Source of the DNA: Isoetes taiwanensis | Taxonomy: Eukaryota > Streptophyta > Lycopodiopsida > Isoetales > Isoetaceae | Direction: 5' to 3' | Length of the DNA: 64,000 nucleotides | NCBI GenBank assembly: GCA_021234155.1 | Contig: JAJEKV010000006.1 | Coordinates: 18,728,740-18,792,739 of the forward strand | Shown: positions 32,289 through 44,425 of the stretch, piece by piece | How the letters are laid out: the number at the start of each line of letters is the position of its first letter | Numbering within the stretch: position 1 is the stretch's first letter | The notes under the pieces: generated by a model | Told to the model about the DNA's origin: nothing | Databases searched by the model: none | The model's input: only the letters and a program-made list of their open reading frames with translations | Made by a program: the position numbers and the translations under genes

Positions 32289-34502
32289 CATTGGCCTTCA
32301 GAATGCCAATGTTTCAGGTAGGAGCACGGTTATTCCTATGATGCCACCGTAATGGCAGCCATTCCTATGACAGTGTATTGATTTTGTGGTGTCCCAATTC
32401 AAATTAAGCTTCCTTTTCTATACACGATCCTGGATATCTGCCTTTAGGTCAATAATGAGAAATTGTTGGTGTCAATATGGGTCGAGCACATAACTAGAAC
32501 TAAGAGAGAGATGTTCAACCCCTGAAATGTCATGTCTTCAATTATTGCACGTGGACAAGGCAGGTCTGTTATCACAAACACATATATTGCCCTGTCTTTC
32601 CTTACAAGTTTTTATTTTGATTTGAATCCTCGCATATGATGCCTTCGCTTCAAGAAATAGAACATGGAATTATTGGGGGATGTCGGCTTCAAGATTTTGG
32701 AGTAGCACCAACTTATTAAGGTTTTCCATTTAGAGGTGAAGACCTTATGCAGCACAAGTATGTATTCAGGTTGTCCACCAGTAAAAGTAAATAGTCCCCT
32801 CTTTTCCAAAACATATGCATGAGGAGGTATCAATACTCTAGACACTCCCGAAGTTTGGGTCTTTTTTTGCTTCTTGACTAGAATTTCTAAGTCTGTAATT
32901 ATAGATTGGACCTATAAAAGATCTTGTTGCCAAAGGCATTGGCTAATCAGGATAGCCTAAGGGAGAGTGTTCGGCATGTCTGATGTAGAATGAGCTGAAG
33001 CGGCAGAAGTATAACAACATGGCAATATAGCTATCATAAGCCATACTGTGGTGAGTCACTTAAGCAGTCACTTAAGCTGAGCCTTTTGTTTTTGAACCTT
33101 TTGTTTTTCTATCCTTCTGAATAACGATGAGTAACGACTGCCTCTCATATTTCTTTAACACGTGTTTCTAGAAACTTGTCTTTATATTTCAGAGTATTAT
33201 TTTGGTTCATGAGAAGCAAGAGCTGTGAACCTCATTTTGTTAGATTTGGAAGGATTTTGACAAGCATGCAGATTGTTGTTGTCCAATGATTTCTCTGTTA
33301 TTGGAAAGTGATCATGGCACACATGAATGTATTCTAAGGTGTAAAGGTTGGAATGGTTATTCAAAGCATAAAATTTCTCCACAAGATGGTTTTGGGCCAA
33401 GAGAAATACACAGGAAGATTTTTACACCAACATGGAGTATAAGACGAGGAGTCGCACAAGGCTACAGAAGCACAATAACTTAAGGATTGAGAACGTTTTG
33501 CTAATATAGGAAATAGCCAAATCATTCAAATGAAGCTGCAGAAGTTCAGGTCCAAGGCATTGACTAGAACACTATTCGTCGGCCTACAAGCTGTTCAATG
33601 GCTAATGCTAATACTAATATAATACAAAAAGCCTCTACCCTCTTGCTTATGGTGCATATTGCGAGTCTGAATTGGCAACTAAAAGCAAAATAGATAAATG
33701 AATTTTCAATATAACTGATGAGCCTTTGAGAAAAAGAATAGCCTCTAACTTTCAGTGGTTGCAAACTATATTTCAAAGAATGAACATTATCTACTTTGGA
33801 CCGACATTCATACAGGTATGAAATGCTACTATGATCTTGCATTATTGCACTACAGAGGCTAGTTTGCATTGTTTTAGGGAAGATTGGGTGGGGTATGGCA
33901 GCTGTGGATAATTTATTATTGGCATCTACTTGTGTTCCCCATTCTCTCGTTCTATCCTTCATATCCCAATCATGTTTAGATAAACCTCCACATAGTGCGA
34001 ATACAACATTGGGACTTCATATGCTAGATGAACAGAGCTTGCCCTATAGTGTCTCAATTTGCAAAGTGGATTTGCTACTTGGTTACTTGGTCGGCATTTT
34101 TTACATCTTGAATTAAAATCTTCAAGATTTTTGGAGGACGTTAAATGAGGCTTCCAGGGATTGACTCTATTGTCTAAAAGCTTTATAACCCTTGCCCCTC
34201 CTGTTTTTGATACATTGGAATGCTAATTTGTGAAACAACATCCAAGCAAAAAATTAGATACTAAAGATAATAATGTCTTCAGGGATATAGGGATAATTAT
34301 TACAGCAATTGCAGGCAAAACACTGGTGATTTTGAGCTTGGGAAGCATGTGATCCATCTTATTTTATCTTTCATTGCATGGGAATAGTGCGCTCTGCTTA
34401 GTGTATTGCTCTGCTTAGTGCAGAGGTTAATCACACATTCAGTCTTTTAGCAATACTTTATCTTGACTTTGTATTGATTACAGGATGCTTATATAAATCA
34501 CA
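32289..34502. other. Intergenic, no gene seen
   Basis: I looked here for a downstream exon carrying a PPR E or DYW domain and found none in any frame. Open stretches are short and without motifs. The segment ends where the gypsy reverse transcriptase begins abruptly. Confidence 0.4.
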
Positions 34503-36977
34503 GTTAAAAACAGATATGCATTGCCCCGGGTAGACGAGTTGTTTGATCAATTGGGTCAAGCTAAGTATTTTACTAAGATAGATCTTCGGGCCGGATACCA
34601 TCAGATAAGGATTAGGGAATCCGACATTTATAAGACAGCCTTTCGGACACGTTACGGCCATTATGAGTTTGTCGTGATGCCATTTGGGTTAACCAATGCG
34701 TCTGTTACCTTTATGCGGCTGATAAATGATGTTTTTAGACCTTTCTTGGACAATTTCATATTAGTGTTCTTCGATGATATTCTAGTTTATTCGAGAATCT
34801 TGCAAGAACATGTGGAGCATGTGAGGCAGACCTTGAGTATTCTGAGAGAAGAGAAGTTGTATGGGAAGATGTCTAAATGCTCTTTTGCCCAGCGTAAATT
34901 AGTATATTTGGGCTATGTAATTTCTGAAGAGGGCGTTGTGCCAGATCCCGCCAAGATAGAAGATGTGAAAGATTGGCCAGTGCCACAGACTGTGAAGGAG
35001 GTAAGAGCTTTTTTGGGACTTGCTGGTTATTATCGCAAATTTGTCCTTAGATTCTCCAAGATTGCTGCTCCTCTCACATCATTGTTGAAGAAGGGGATTA
35101 GTTTGGCTTGGAATGATAATTGTCAAAAAAGTTTCTAAGAATTGAAGGAGGTGTTGATTCGAGCTCCTATTTTGAAGATATTTGATATAAACCAGCCCAT
35201 TCAAGTGGTCACAGATGCCTCTGGGAAGGGTATTGGTGGAGCTTTGATGCAGAATGGTAAGGTTTGTGCCTATACATCTCGAAAATTGTCGCTAGCGGAG
35301 CAGAATTACCCAGTGCATGATTTGGAGATGTTGGCAATTATACATGCCTTGCGTGCATGGAGGCACTACCTATTAGGTCGAATTTTTTTGTGAAGCAACC
35401 ACACTTGAATAACAGGCAACGGAGATGGATGCAATTGTGGGAAGAATACGATTTTGAGATTGAGTATCAGCCGGGCAAGGAGAATGTGATAGCAGATGCT
35501 TTGTCTCATAGATCCTTTTTGACCTCTATTATTGTGCTCCCGGGTCAATGGGAATGCTCATCTCATGGATAAGGTTGCAAGAGACCCGTATTTTGGGCCG
35601 GTGGTTGCCAGTATCAAACAAGGGTCTATCGAGTTTTCACAATACTCGTTATCCAATGGAGTCTTGTATTATAAAGGTCGAATGTGCATTTCGAATGATT
35701 TGGAGTTAAGGATGAGGCTTTTATATGAAGCGCATGATAGTCCATTAGCAGGACATCCTAGGGTGCACAAGACTCAAAGGAAGGTCAGACACAATTTCTT
35801 TTGGCCAGGGCAGAAGAAAATGGTTAAGGAGTATGTGGCAAAATGTTTAGCATGCCAGAAGGTCAAAGCTTCGCGATCCAAAGTCCCAGGGGAGTTACAA
35901 CCATTGAAAGTTCATCCCAATGGGAGTGCACTGGCATGGACTTTATTGTCGATCTACCTCGCACGAGGGCAGGATATAACGCCATTTATGTTGTGATAGA
36001 CAGGTTGACTAAGTAAGCACATTTTATGCCGACAAAGACGACAGCTACAGCTATGGATATCTCCAAGTTATTTGTTAAAGAAATTTTTAGATTGCATGGT
36101 ATGCCGCGTACCATTATCTCAGATCGAGACTCCAGGTTTATGAGGCATTTCTGGCAAGGATTGTTCCGGAATGTGGGGACTAAGCTGAATGCCAGCACTG
36201 CATACCATCCCCAAACGGATGGGCAAATGGAGCGAGTAAATCAGGTTTTGGAAGATATGTTAAGAATGTATGTGCCAAGCCAGCCTAAAACGTGGGATTC
36301 TTATTTGCATTTGGCAGAGTTTGTGTATAACAATACGTACCAAGAATCTATCAGGATGAGTCCCTTTGAGGCAATGTATGGCAAAGAGTGCCGATGTTCG
36401 TTAAATTGGAGGGATTCTACTTGCAATGTGGAGATGGCCAATGAGGTGGCTCAAGATTTGGCTGCACAGTTGAGAAGACTTCGTCAGAATCTCGCAGTGG
36501 CTCAGAATAGGCAGGAGCAGTATGCAAACGAAAGGCGTAAACCTTTGGAATTCGCAGAAGGTCAGTAAGTATTCTTAAGGATTAATCCCAAGCAGAGCTC
36601 ATTGGCATTTAAAAGTGCGGGAAAATGGGCTCCAAGATATGCAGGACCTTTTAAAAAAATTGGAACGCATCGGTAAGGTAGCTTACAGGTTGGAATTATC
36701 TTCGCATGTTAGGGTGCATAATGTGTTCCATGTGAGCAACTTGAGGAAGTACGTCTTTGATCCGTCGCGTATGCTTGCCGACGATGATTTGATAAGCAGG
36801 AATGGATTTTATATCCCCGGCCAGAGCGTATCTTGCAAATAGAGACACGCAAGCTTCGAAGACGGACCATCACAATTATTGGTCCAATGGTCAGGTTGTC
36901 CAATTGAAGACGCAACGTGGGAGGATTCAAAGTGGATTCTTCGCCAATTTCCTGAGCTCGCCCATGAGGACATGGAA
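34503..36977 (+). pseudogene. Ty3/gypsy chromovirus Pol, 5' truncated
   Basis: Starts inside reverse transcriptase at [16 protein letters not shown]. It holds [26 protein letters not shown] and [11 protein letters not shown], where FFDD replaces the usual F/YxDD. RNase H follows (VVTDASGKGIGGAL, 35199), broken after LRAWRHYLLG where a short segment is lost, and then YQPGKENVIADALS. Integrase shows HPRVHKTQRKV and CLACQKVKA (zinc finger), then the core: MDFIVDLPRTRAGYNAIYVV, IISDRDSRF and QTDGQMERVNQVLEDML (D, D, E). A chromodomain closes it (VQWSGCPIEDATWEDSKW after frame repair, 36878-36940). Stops or shifts at 35136, 35393, 35540, 35940, 36014, 36567 and 36650 make it dead. Gag, protease and 5' LTR are missing. 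Confidence 0.93.
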
Positions 36978-37873
36978 TGTAACGACCCTGGCGGGTTAGC
37001 AGGCGATTGATGTAAGTAAATTGATACAATTTTATATGATTATGAGGCTTCATTAAACTGATATTGGAGTTGAGAAAATACGTACATGGTATGTATATGA
37101 TGTTTATACAAAAAATCTATAAATACTAAATTGTAGAGGAATTGGGATTTTTTTTCTGAGGCAAACTTTCTGAGGAGGAGCTTCTATTAAGGAGATTTGG
37201 AGTGTCAGCAGCAGGATAATTGCAAAGACAGCATAATTAGGCGGGTGGTTTATAGCTTACACCGGGGATGTTGGCAGGATTAAGTAATTCAGGTTAAGAA
37301 TTCGTTATGAAGTTAATAGGATGCAATTTATCGGTAATATTTTAATGGGAAGAATTGGTATTGTAATATTATTGAAGTTGAAGGATATGCTGTGTTAAGA
37401 AAAAGGAAGGGATGGAAGAGCCATAGAGGCAGATTGAACGAGAGGATAAACAAGGGATGTTAAGGGTTAAAATTTCATTAAGGAAAAGAAGACAGAAGGA
37501 AGAAGAAGACTGTAGTTTCTTGTAATTAGCTGTGGCGGGAAGCCCAGACCCAATGACCAGAACAAGGCCTGAGACAGGTCGGATTGGCCTGGGAGAGGGC
37601 CGAAATTGGTATAGGAGGAGATTAAATGCAAAAGGCTCAAACAAACCCTGGATTGCAGCCGGATTGCCATATCCGGCTCTGTGGAGCCGTGTTGCTACAG
37701 CAAAAAAAACGACCTAAGAAGGTCGGAACTGGGGCCAGGAGGGTCGATTTGCAGACGTTAAGCCTCTGGAAGGCTGGATTCAGGGAAAATCGAAGGCCCT
37801 AGAGCCTTAGTTTGAGCTGCTGGATCGCGACCTGTGAGGGTCGAAGAAGAATCTGAAATAAGAAAACAAAGAA

Positions 37874-37922
37874 CAATATAATAAGATTAATATAATAAGG
37901 TTAATATAATAAGGTTAGAAGT
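37874..37922. repeat. Tandem taatataataaggt repeat
   Basis: Three direct copies of a 15-bp unit (attaatataataaggtt) in the LTR-like segment. Simple slippage repeat. Confidence 0.6.
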
Positions 37923-38091
37923 GAATAAACAATAAGGTTTAGAATAGGGGTGATATAAAATAACAATGTTAAGCTCAAACAAGAGGTGCCATGGGGTTGC
38001 CATGGAACTTAGATCTTTCGGCTAGGTATTTGTAGGCTGGGTTAGTAAACACTAAGTTAACGTCCACACTTTAAAGTAAGTAACTTAATGT

Positions 38092-38297
38092 GAAGCCATG
38101 GTCGTCGTCTTTAAATTATTATTAGCATGAAGCTTGGGAAAGAAAACGAAATATTAATAAAATGGAAAGGAAATGTAGCTTATATTTAACTATTGAAGCC
38201 ATGGTCGTCGTCTTTAAATTATCATTAGCATGAAGCTTGGGAAAGAAGACGAAATATTAATAAAATGGAAGGGAAATGTAGCTTATATTTAACTATC
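38092..38297. repeat. 103-bp tandem duplication
   Basis: gaagccatggtcgtcgtctt ... tagcttatatttaactat is present twice head to tail, with three single-base differences. It lies in the part of the LTR that is absent from the inverted copy. Confidence 0.9.
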
Positions 38298-38631
38298 TTA
38301 GTAATACACTGTAGAGGTTACGACCTTTCTCTATGGGGAGAAAGAGGTTGGAAAGCATAAATTTGCCAAGGTATGGCATAGGGCTGGGAATGGAACTGGG
38401 AACACTTTATAGTCGCAAACTAGACGTAAATCTAGGGAAATCCATGATCTCAGTTTGTTAGTACGGAACTAAGGGTAAAATTGGGAATGTTATATGGTCA
38501 TGATTGTTCGACATATTTATATCATTATACTCATATGAATGTATGTGATATGCTAATGTGGCATGGGTATGGTCTTTTGTGATGCATATGTAAAAGATAA
38601 TACATAGGATTTGCATTTGGGGCTACTTAAG

Positions 38632-39745
38632 TTGGTATTACCATCATGCATGACAATGCCTAGGAAATGTGGTTATGTTGGCATCTAAAGCATATGAAAA
38701 TATTGCATAAGTGCATAATCTCCGGGGCCGGAGTCCATGTGCGATGGCTTGGACTTGCGGTCGTGTTTGTGCGTGACATCGGGCATTGTTATCCTGGCTG
38801 GATTCTTTGTCGCGCTACATGGCAAAAGTGGTCTTCCAGTGCTGGATGCAGCGTGGATGGGCGTGTACACATGAGGCAAACCCTGCCCGTAATGGCTGCA
38901 GGGCCTGATCAGCCCGGGTGGCATGTTAAAACCGGAGTAGGCACTGTGTGCGGATGAGATTGCTAATGCATGGAACATGAGGAGTTATTGTGATATATGT
39001 ATGCATACTAATCTGGTTGGTTGGATGCAGCGGTAAGCTTGCATAAGCTATTTTATAAGTGTTATGAATGACTAGTTCTTAGAATGCTCCAAACCCCCAC
39101 TTAGTCTTTAGGACTAACCCCCAGGTTGGTGTAAGCAGTAGCGGATGGAGCGGCAGTAAGGCCACAGAGACCCGGGGTTAGAGGCCCCGATAGGATGAGA
39201 GAGCTGGAGGCCAGATTTCCCCCAGGAGTGGAGTTCCGGCGTGAGGAGGTGCTCGATTTCCTTCGTGAGCTAGAGGATGAGGCTAGTATACAGGCACCAG
39301 AGATTGTCCAGAGCTCAGAGGAAGGCCATCTTTCCGGGGTAGAGACTAGTGTGGGATCTACCCCCGGCTTTGTAGAACCTTCTCTAGAGGGCAATGAGGT
39401 CCACCTATATGATGAAGGGGGTGACCTTCCATTGGATTCAGGAGATCAGGCGGCCATAGATGCTTTAATGAGTGAACCTTCTGATGATAAGAGCTCTTGT
39501 ATTAAAGACTTTTCTCATAATTAAAAGTTACATTAATTGTGGATTTGACATTGTTAAAGTTTTGGATGTATATACATATACACTGTGATTTGTCTTCAAC
39601 ACTTGTTGGATATTTAATGTGAATATAAAGATTGGATTCTTTACCTTGTCATATGGAATACAAGATGCATAAGATATTTAATTAGCCCAATCTCCCTCGT
39701 CAAGCGCTGGTAGTAATATAATGGAACCAACAGGATCCCAAGCTG
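38632..39745 (+). repeat. Left arm of 1.1-kb inverted repeat
   Basis: From ttggtattaccatc to caggatcccaagctg. It is the reverse complement of 39772-40888 with roughly one difference per 15-25 bases and a few short indels. The loop between the arms is only 26 bp (39746-39771). The left arm is preceded by LTR sequence continuous with the plus-strand chromovirus. Confidence 0.92.
39195..39524 (+). CDS. Small acidic protein frame in the LTR arm (hypothetical)
   Basis: 109 codons from ATG 39195 (MRELEARFPPGVEFRR), very rich in E, D and S and ending SSCIKDFSHN. The reading stays open upstream to about 39140. The inverted copy on the other arm preserves the same frame and almost every residue over the last 92 codons (39994-40272 minus). 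I do not recognise the family. It could be a piece of a retrotransposon Gag or accessory frame, or of a captured gene. Whether it is translated is unknown. Confidence 0.35.
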   Translation: MRELEARFPPGVEFRREEVLDFLRELEDEASIQAPEIVQSSEEGHLSGVETSVGSTPGFVEPSLEGNEVHLYDEGGDLPLDSGDQAAIDALMSEPSDDKSSCIKDFSHN

Positions 39746-39771
39746 CCTCGGAGAGGCCAGCTTGGCAAGCC

Positions 39772-40888
39772 CAGCTTGGGATCCTGTTGGTTCTATCGCA
39801 TTACTACCAGCACTTGACGAGGGAGATTGGGCTAATTAAATATCTTATGCAACTTGTATTCTATATGACAAGGTAAAGAATCCAATCTTTATATTCACAT
39901 TAAAGAACCAACAAGTGTCGAAGACAAATCATAGTGTATATGTATATACATCCAAAATCCTTAACAATGTCAATTCCATAATCAATGTAACTCTTAATTA
40001 TGAGAAAAGTCTTTAATACAAGAGCTCTTATCATCAGAAGGTTCACTCATTAAGGCATCTATAGCCGCCTGATCTCCTGAATCCAATGGGAGGTCATCCC
40101 CTTCATCTGCATATAGGTGGACTTCATTGCCTTCTAAAAAAGGTTCCACAAAACCGGGGGTAGATCCTACACTAGTCTCTACCCCGGAAGGATGGCCTTC
40201 TTCCGAACTCTGGACAATCTCTGGCACCTGTATACTAGCCTCGTCCTCCAGCTCACGAAGGAAATCGAGCACCTCCTCATGTCGGAACTCCGCTCCTGGG
40301 GGAATTTGGCCTTTAGCTCTCTGATCCTATCGGGGCCTCTAACCCCGAGTCTCTGTGGCCTTACTGCACTCGACTCCATCAGCTACTGCTTACACCAACC
40401 TGGGGGTTAGTCTTAAAGACTAAGTGGGGGTTTGGAGCATTCTAGGACTATGCATTCATAACACTTATAACATAGCTTATGCAAGCTTACCACTAATAGT
40501 CCCACTGCATCTAACCAACCAGATTAGTATGCATACATATATCGCAATAACTCCTCATGTTCCATGCATTAGCAATCTCATCCGCACACAGTGCCTACTC
40601 TGGTTCTAACATGCCACCCGGTCTGATCAGGCCCTGCAACCATTACGGGCGGGGTTTGCCTCATGTGTACACATCGATCCACGCTGCGTCCAGCACTGGA
40701 GGACCACTTTTGCCTTGAAGCGCGACAAAGAATTCAGCCAGGATAACAATGCCCGATGTCACGCACAAACACGATCGCAAGTCCAAGCCATGGACTCCGG
40801 CCCTGGAGATTATGCAATATTTCCACATGCTTTAGATGCCATCATAACCACATTTCCTAGACATTATTATGTATGATGGTAATACCAA
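39772..40888 (-). repeat. Right arm of 1.1-kb inverted repeat
   Basis: Mirror image of 38632-39745. Beyond its outer end (40889) the sequence changes to aagccaaatagtcc and then, from about 40930, to the minus-strand chromodomain. The first 1.65 kb of the LTR, present next to the left arm, is therefore missing on this side. Confidence 0.92.
39994..40385 (-). pseudogene. Inverted copy of the small acidic frame, frameshifted
   Basis: Minus strand 40272-39994 reads LDFLRELEDEASIQ through SSCIKDFSHN like the left-arm frame, with substitutions such as A to V, L to P and S to F and an added residue near HLYADEGD. Upstream it starts well (MESSAVRPQRLGVRGPDR from 40379), but a one-base deletion in the run of C near 40305 shifts the frame. 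Confidence 0.5.
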
Positions 40889-41611
40889 GCCAAATAGTCC
40901 TGAGCTCAGCCAGCCAAATAGTCCCATGGTAAGAATCCACTTTGAATCCTCCCATGTTGCGTCTTCAATTGGACAGCCTGACCATTGGACCAAAAATCTT
41001 GTGATGGTCCGTTTTCGAAGCTTGCGTGTCACCGTTTGCAAGATACGCTCTGGCCGGGGATATAAAAATTCATCGATACTTACCAAATCATCGTCGACAA
41101 GCATATGCGATGGATCAAAGACATACTTCCTCAAGTTGCTCACGTGGAACACATTATGCACCCTAACATGCGAAGGTAATTCCAACCTGTAAGCTACCTT
41201 GCCGATGCATTCCAATATCTTAAAAGGCCCTGCATATCTTGGAGCCCACTTTCCCGCACTCTTAAATGCCAATGAGCTCTGCTTGGGATTAATCCTTAAG
41301 AATACATACTGGCCTTCTGCGAATTCCAAAGGTTTATGCCTTTTGTTCGTATACTGTTTCTGCCTATTCTGAGCCACTGCGAGACTCTGACGAAGTCTTC
41401 TCAACTGTGCATCCAAATCCTGGGCCACCTCATTGGCCATCTCCACATTGCAAGTAGAATCTCTCCAATTCAACGGACATCGGCACTCTTTGCCATACAT
41501 TGCCTCAAAGGGACTCATCCTGATAGATTCTTGGTACATATTGTTATACGCAAACTCTGCCAAATGCAAATAAGAATCCCACGCTTTAGGCTGGCTTGGC
41601 ACATACAAAGA
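40832..41611 (-). pseudogene. Chromovirus integrase C-terminus and chromodomain, minus strand
   Basis: A 258-codon open frame from 41608. It reads MYVPSQPKAWDSYLHLAEFA, then SPFEAMYGKECRCPLNWRDS, RVHNVFHVSNLRKYVFDPS and VQWSGCPIEDATWEDSKW (chromodomain). It is the same family as 36260-36950 on the plus strand, and unlike that copy it keeps its frame throughout. After SKWIL the reading runs into unrelated sequence (40832-40935), so the natural C-terminus is replaced. It is cut at 41611, just before the integrase Glu region, where unrelated DNA begins. It has no catalytic part. Confidence 0.93.
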
Positions 41612-41799
41612 GGGTCAACTCGGGATCTTGTCAAAACTTGCAAAATGACTAGATCTAGGTTGGGATAAACTATACAAAAATAACAGACAGTATTGGTGAA
41701 GAACTGAATCTTCCTTTGCAGTTGAAATCTGAACCATTCTTATCAATTCAATATAAATCTAGAAGAATTATAATATCCACAATACAAGTACAATATCAA
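41612..41799. other. Junction DNA, nothing recognised
   Basis: Sequence between the truncated minus-strand integrase and the LTR-like block. No inverted repeat or frame of note. Confidence 0.35.
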
Positions 41800-44425
41800 A
41801 CTGAGTAAATCCAAATAGAACTTCTAGCTCTAGATCTCAGCCACGATCCCGGCTACATTGCTGCCATCAACTTGACCACTGCCTTGCGAATTCACTGCAC
41901 ATGCACTCACTGGGGTTAGTCCTCGTGACTAAGTGGGGATACCTGGTTGCCTCTGCATGTATGGAAATAACTCTGAAATCTTGGATATAAAGACATAAGC
42001 ACAAGCAAATAAAAGATTCTAGGTGAGTATAGTACTAGACAATGACAACATAATCCAAGGAAATACTAAACATGAACATCAGAAGCAAAGACATGGTAAA
42101 AAATACCCAACCATCATGTCACATAGCTCCGAGACAATGGGAAGCTCAGCCAGCCTACATGCAGGCCCTGTTAGCAGAGAAATGCCTAGTCAGCTCACAT
42201 TCCGAGCCCCGTTGGCCCCGTTGGCGGAGTTGGTGGGGTGAACCTCGTATGCGCATACCCTTCCCAGCCCACGTCTGGCATTGGAGGACCTCTTACCATG
42301 GAGTCACAGAGGTGACGTAGCATCCCTGCCAGGAGAACTACGCCCGGTGTCACATAGCACAAGAATATCACAGAGGAACACAGATGAACATGAGCATGCC
42401 GGAGCAACTTAGGCCACCGAACTTAGAAGCCCGACCCCAGAGGTTCCAATAGACATAATCAAATACCAAGACAACAGTGAAACAATGCAACGACCATGAC
42501 ATGTGGTGTTCATTAGAATATTTGCTAAACATGTGCCTAAATCATACTATTGTCGATGTTGCCCATACAACTTACCCACGTTCAAGTAGCTTGATACAAA
42601 CCAATCTCCGAGAGTAAATACGAAGAATCTCAGATTACCCATTCCCCGCCATAACGAATGCAACCTTGTAAATTATCTCCATTAGCCATTAACTTACCAT
42701 ATTTTCCTTCATGCAATTCTCTTGCCAAACTTACTCATACATCCTATGCCATGTCAAGGTAGCAACTCAGTGATGAAGACCTTGATAGCAATCCAACATG
42801 TCAATGTAGCATCCCTGAACCACTATTATGGTGACGATATAGGCTAACTCCATGATATTATTCAAATAAGATCACCTAGCTAAAATAAGATCACCTAGCT
42901 AAGGTTTTATATTTTAATATCAAAAGCCACTTCCATAGCTCCCAATCTAAGTTACAACACTTTACCAGTCCATATACCACCTTAGTTACCCTTGATGGCG
43001 AGAGACCCTCTAGGTGCAGTATCTGTACAAAGCTATTCCTTAGCATGGCTATCTCTTCATATTTATATAAATAATCATAAGCTATGGTTTTAATATCCCA
43101 TATTAAACCCCCAAAATCCTTAGCTTTCAATTTAATAATGCATCCAATGCAAGTTCTCAAAATCACACACTTCTAGCTTGAAAAAGCACACTGTCTCATG
43201 ACCGTAACTGCATATAATATCTGTCAGCTGACCCTTAGACTGTGTCCCATCTCCAGGAACCAAGAAATACCAATTTTCAAGGGTTCTAGACTTTTTAATC
43301 TTGAATTACATCTTATTTCGTATTGTGCATTATTTTTCATGAAAAACAAGTTCTTACATATCTTTACGCTTTATGCTTCACCAATTCTCTTGCAGCTCGC
43401 CTGGGCTTACGCCGTGGATAGTCTGTGCTCGAATCAAGGACTGAATGTTCCCTTATATCTTGGTATCCTCACTTCTAATATTAGTTAGCAATTATTAAGA
43501 AGCACAAAGAGAGCAACAAATCGACCAACAATTATAACCAAAGACAATAACGTAGACCTAAAGCAAAACAATTTTAGACTCTCAATCAGGTAATGTATGT
43601 AACATCAACCCCTTTCGTGATCGGATTTACATATTCTCAGCACAAAGATGCATCACTAAGATCAATCTACTTATACCAGCTGAAATCAATTCCATACTAG
43701 GTCAATTCAATGCACTTTTCAGAGTTCTAATTCGATCATAACTTCAATGTGCTCAAACATCTATCCCAGCCCTTATCCCTCTTCAAATCGGCATTTTCTT
43801 TGGCCAAATTCCAGATCTTAGCATCCACCAGTTTTATTTGTACATGAATCCTGAAAGCCCAAAGATGATAGCTTCACAAATCTACGAATCGCTCTCTGTC
43901 AGAGAATGGATTCCTTTTTTCTAATTACACCATGGAATCCATTCGAACCTGTCAGGCCGGTTCTATCCCTTAGCATCCCATTCCAATCCAGAACTTCACT
44001 ACGCTTTAACTCAAAATAACTGTGGAACACTTGTTATCTCAAGAAAGATACATAACTAAATCGCTTAATAAGTACACGTAAACCTTTACCAGCATGCATC
44101 TAAATGATTCACGCTGCTTACCACTACTCTGAATTCCTGAAAACCCCCACCTGAAAAAAGAAGAACTGGCTTGATGTCGCCTTCTTCAAACCTTGCCTCC
44201 ACAGCCTTTGATGCGATCTCTCCTCCTGCCTCCTGCCTCCCTCCTCCTCATTCACACAGCTCCTCAAACCCTCTTGCAATACAAAAAATCTGTTTCCTTT
44301 GTAAAACCCTTGGTCATACAAACCCTTGTTTATGTGCATGTTGCATGCATGCCCATGTATCGCCTGCAACTCATGTACGCATTCATGCACAACATTTATA
44401 GAAACCATAGGGCCAGATCGCTACA
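41800..44425 (-). repeat. LTR-like segment related to the chromovirus LTR
   Basis: On the minus strand it begins TGTAGCGATCTGG at 44425, comparable to TGTAACGACCC at 36978. It carries ggggttagtcctcgtgactaagtgggg (41911-41937), the same hairpin as in both inverted-repeat arms. At 42268-42360 a segment (ggcattggaggacctcttaccatgg ... cgcccggtgtcac) matches the arm segment around 38770-38850 in minus orientation. No Pol sequence is attached, so a solo LTR is the simplest reading. Ends and target duplication are not established. Confidence 0.45.

Larger units (their letters stand above)
36978..39745 (+). repeat. Probable 3' LTR of the chromovirus
   Basis: Begins TGTAACGACCC immediately after the chromodomain reading, a common start for this kind of LTR. 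Its outer part (38632-39745) is duplicated in inverted orientation at 39772-40888. It contains a conserved hairpin around 39093-39121 and a small acidic frame at 39195-39524. The outer end and a target duplication could not be fixed because the inverted copy abuts it, so the 2.77-kb length is an estimate. Confidence 0.5.
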
